Translations under genes and position numbers: made by a program | In this document: positions 33,767-34,518 of the stretch, one piece after another | How the letters are laid out: each line of letters begins with the position of its first letter | How positions within the stretch are numbered: position 1 is the first letter of the stretch | The notes under the pieces: model-generated | Told to the model about the DNA's origin: nothing | Databases searched by the model: none | Seen by the model: only the letters and a program-made list of their open reading frames with translations | Assembly (NCBI GenBank): GCA_024103355.1 | Contig: JAGFIU010000033.1 | Location: 1-34,518, forward strand | DNA from: Bacteroidota bacterium | GTDB lineage: Bacteria > Bacteroidota > Bacteroidia > NS11-12g > UBA955 | Direction: 5' to 3' | Length of the DNA stretch: 34,518 nt

Positions 33767-34390
33767 ATGATAACCTATCTTCTTATTGCTCTGACTGTGC
33801 TTATTTCATGGCTATCACTTTCTAATGGAGATCTTTTTGATAGATTGAAATACAATCCGTACTTGGTTAAACACAAAAAAGAATTTTATCGATTGCTTAC
33901 ACATGGCTTCATTCATGCAGATTATGGACACTTATTCATCAATATGTTTGTTCTTTGGTCTTTTGGAACTGCTGTTGAGAATATTTTCAGCGATTATTTT
34001 AGTGGATTGAGTATTCCTCTTTTTATATTTATGTATCTCGGTGCTATTTTAATCTCTGCCATACCGGCTTTGAGAGAACACGGAAATACCCCGGAATACA
34101 ATGCTGTTGGAGCTTCGGGTGCTGTGTCAGCGGTATTATTCAGTTATATTTTGATGCGCCCGGTAAATATGCTCGGTGTGATGCTCGTTATCCCGGTACC
34201 TGCTTTTATTTTTGGTATTCTTTACCTTTGGTATGAAGCAAAAATGCAGAGTAAAAGAGATGGTATAGCGCATGATGCCCATATTTCAGGAGCACTTTTT
34301 GGGGTAACAATCACGATACTGTATAATCCCAAATTTGTTATCAATTTCTTTTTACAAATAGGTGAAAAATTGCAAGACATTCTAAAATGA
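33767..34390 (+). CDS. Rhomboid-family intramembrane serine protease
   Basis: A 207-residue membrane protein with six predicted helices. The catalytic dyad is Ser117 in AVGASGAVSAVLF and His172 in DAHISGALFG. The conserved HGFIHADYGHLFINMF (46-61), with Asn59, helps form the oxyanion site. Rhomboids cleave membrane proteins inside the bilayer; the substrate is unknown. The gene begins two bases after gpsA and ends with an ATGA overlap with the following MATE transporter gene. Confidence 0.93.
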   Translation: MITYLLIALTVLISWLSLSNGDLFDRLKYNPYLVKHKKEFYRLLTHGFIHADYGHLFINMFVLWSFGTAVENIFSDYFSGLSIPLFIFMYLGAILISAIPALREHGNTPEYNAVGASGAVSAVLFSYILMRPVNMLGVMLVIPVPAFIFGILYLWYEAKMQSKRDGIAHDAHISGALFGVTITILYNPKFVINFFLQIGEKLQDILK

Positions 34391-34518
34391 GCGCAGTTGA
34401 AGAAGCTAAACGCACAACCACACTTGCAATTCCTATAATTCTTGGAGAATTGGTTCAGATGGCGTTGCACATCATAGATGCTGCGATGGTAGGTGCTGTT
34501 GGATACAAACATCTTGCT
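34387..34518 (+). CDS. MATE-family efflux transporter (5' end only)
   Basis: The first 44 residues of a MATE-type multidrug or toxin exporter. They read MSAVEEAKRTTTLAIPIILG, then ELVQMALHIIDAAMVGAVGYK and HLA. The first membrane helix and the LVQMALHIIDAAMVGAVG pattern are typical of MATE helix 1. The ATG overlaps the rhomboid stop (ATGA). The remainder lies outside the window. Confidence 0.85.
   Translation, partial: MSAVEEAKRTTTLAIPIILGELVQMALHIIDAAMVGAVGYKHLA

Noticed and set aside
1-34518. CRISPR arrays, tRNA/rRNA genes, insertion sequences, prophage
   Set aside because: No regularly spaced repeats, no cloverleaf-like tRNA sequence, no transposase, integrase or phage structural proteins were seen in any frame.

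Overview
The window is a 34.5 kb, AT-rich chromosomal segment from a member of the Bacteroidota. The evidence is secreted proteins ending in type IX secretion (T9SS) sorting signals, promoter elements of the Bacteroidota form (TTTG about 20 nt before TAnnTTTG), lipoproteins with lipoboxes, families such as DUF2480 and DUF6132 that are typical of this phylum, and almost no Shine-Dalgarno sequences. I cannot fix the order or genus from sequence alone. Most of the window is ordinary chromosomal gene content. No tRNA, rRNA, CRISPR array, transposase or phage gene was seen.

Layout. 1-953: a short secreted beta-propeller-like protein whose frame continues past an in-frame TAA, followed by a non-coding stretch that holds only the last ~40 codons of a type-B T9SS C-terminal domain (a gene remnant). 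954-6742: uvrA and rluD in one unit, a small lipoprotein, a DPM1-like glycosyltransferase, and a divergent gmhB-like phosphatase. 6773-10117: a tight eight-gene minus-strand operon (DUF302, rhodanese, two tandem methyltransferases, a Cys-rich membrane peptide, a CxxCH Tll0287-like lipoprotein, DUF6132, thioredoxin). A 5-4-5 palindrome sits about where an activator would replace the missing -33 element. 10239-12488: a large T9SS-exported protein. 12596-16543: DUF2480, a PEP mutase/isocitrate lyase-like enzyme, folE with a flavin reductase (strong terminator), and an esterase lipoprotein. 16553-18453: omega-amidase plus methionine/glutamine aminotransferase. 18678-19916: a eukaryotic-type NADP isocitrate dehydrogenase with its own canonical promoter and terminator. 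20019-22426: an MBOAT/SGNH O-acetylation pair. 22688-24358: a second T9SS-exported protein. 24686-27948: ornithine aminotransferase, a TlpA-like lipoprotein and a short-chain dehydrogenase. 28117-34518: rimP-nusA-infB, gpsA, rhomboid protease and the start of a MATE transporter.

How the genes work together. The clearest cooperating sets are the eight-gene redox/sulfur operon, the aminotransferase-omega-amidase pair (transamination with removal of the alpha-keto amide), the MBOAT-SGNH pair (cell-surface O-acetylation), folE with its reductase, and the translation/transcription factor operon rimP-nusA-infB. The latter carries a terminator-like hairpin in its very short leader.

Most worth a second look: the eight-gene operon with its activator-like palindrome, the rimP leader hairpin, three genes whose -7 element lies exactly three bases before ATG (predicted leaderless mRNAs), and four genes for which TTG is the only usable start codon.
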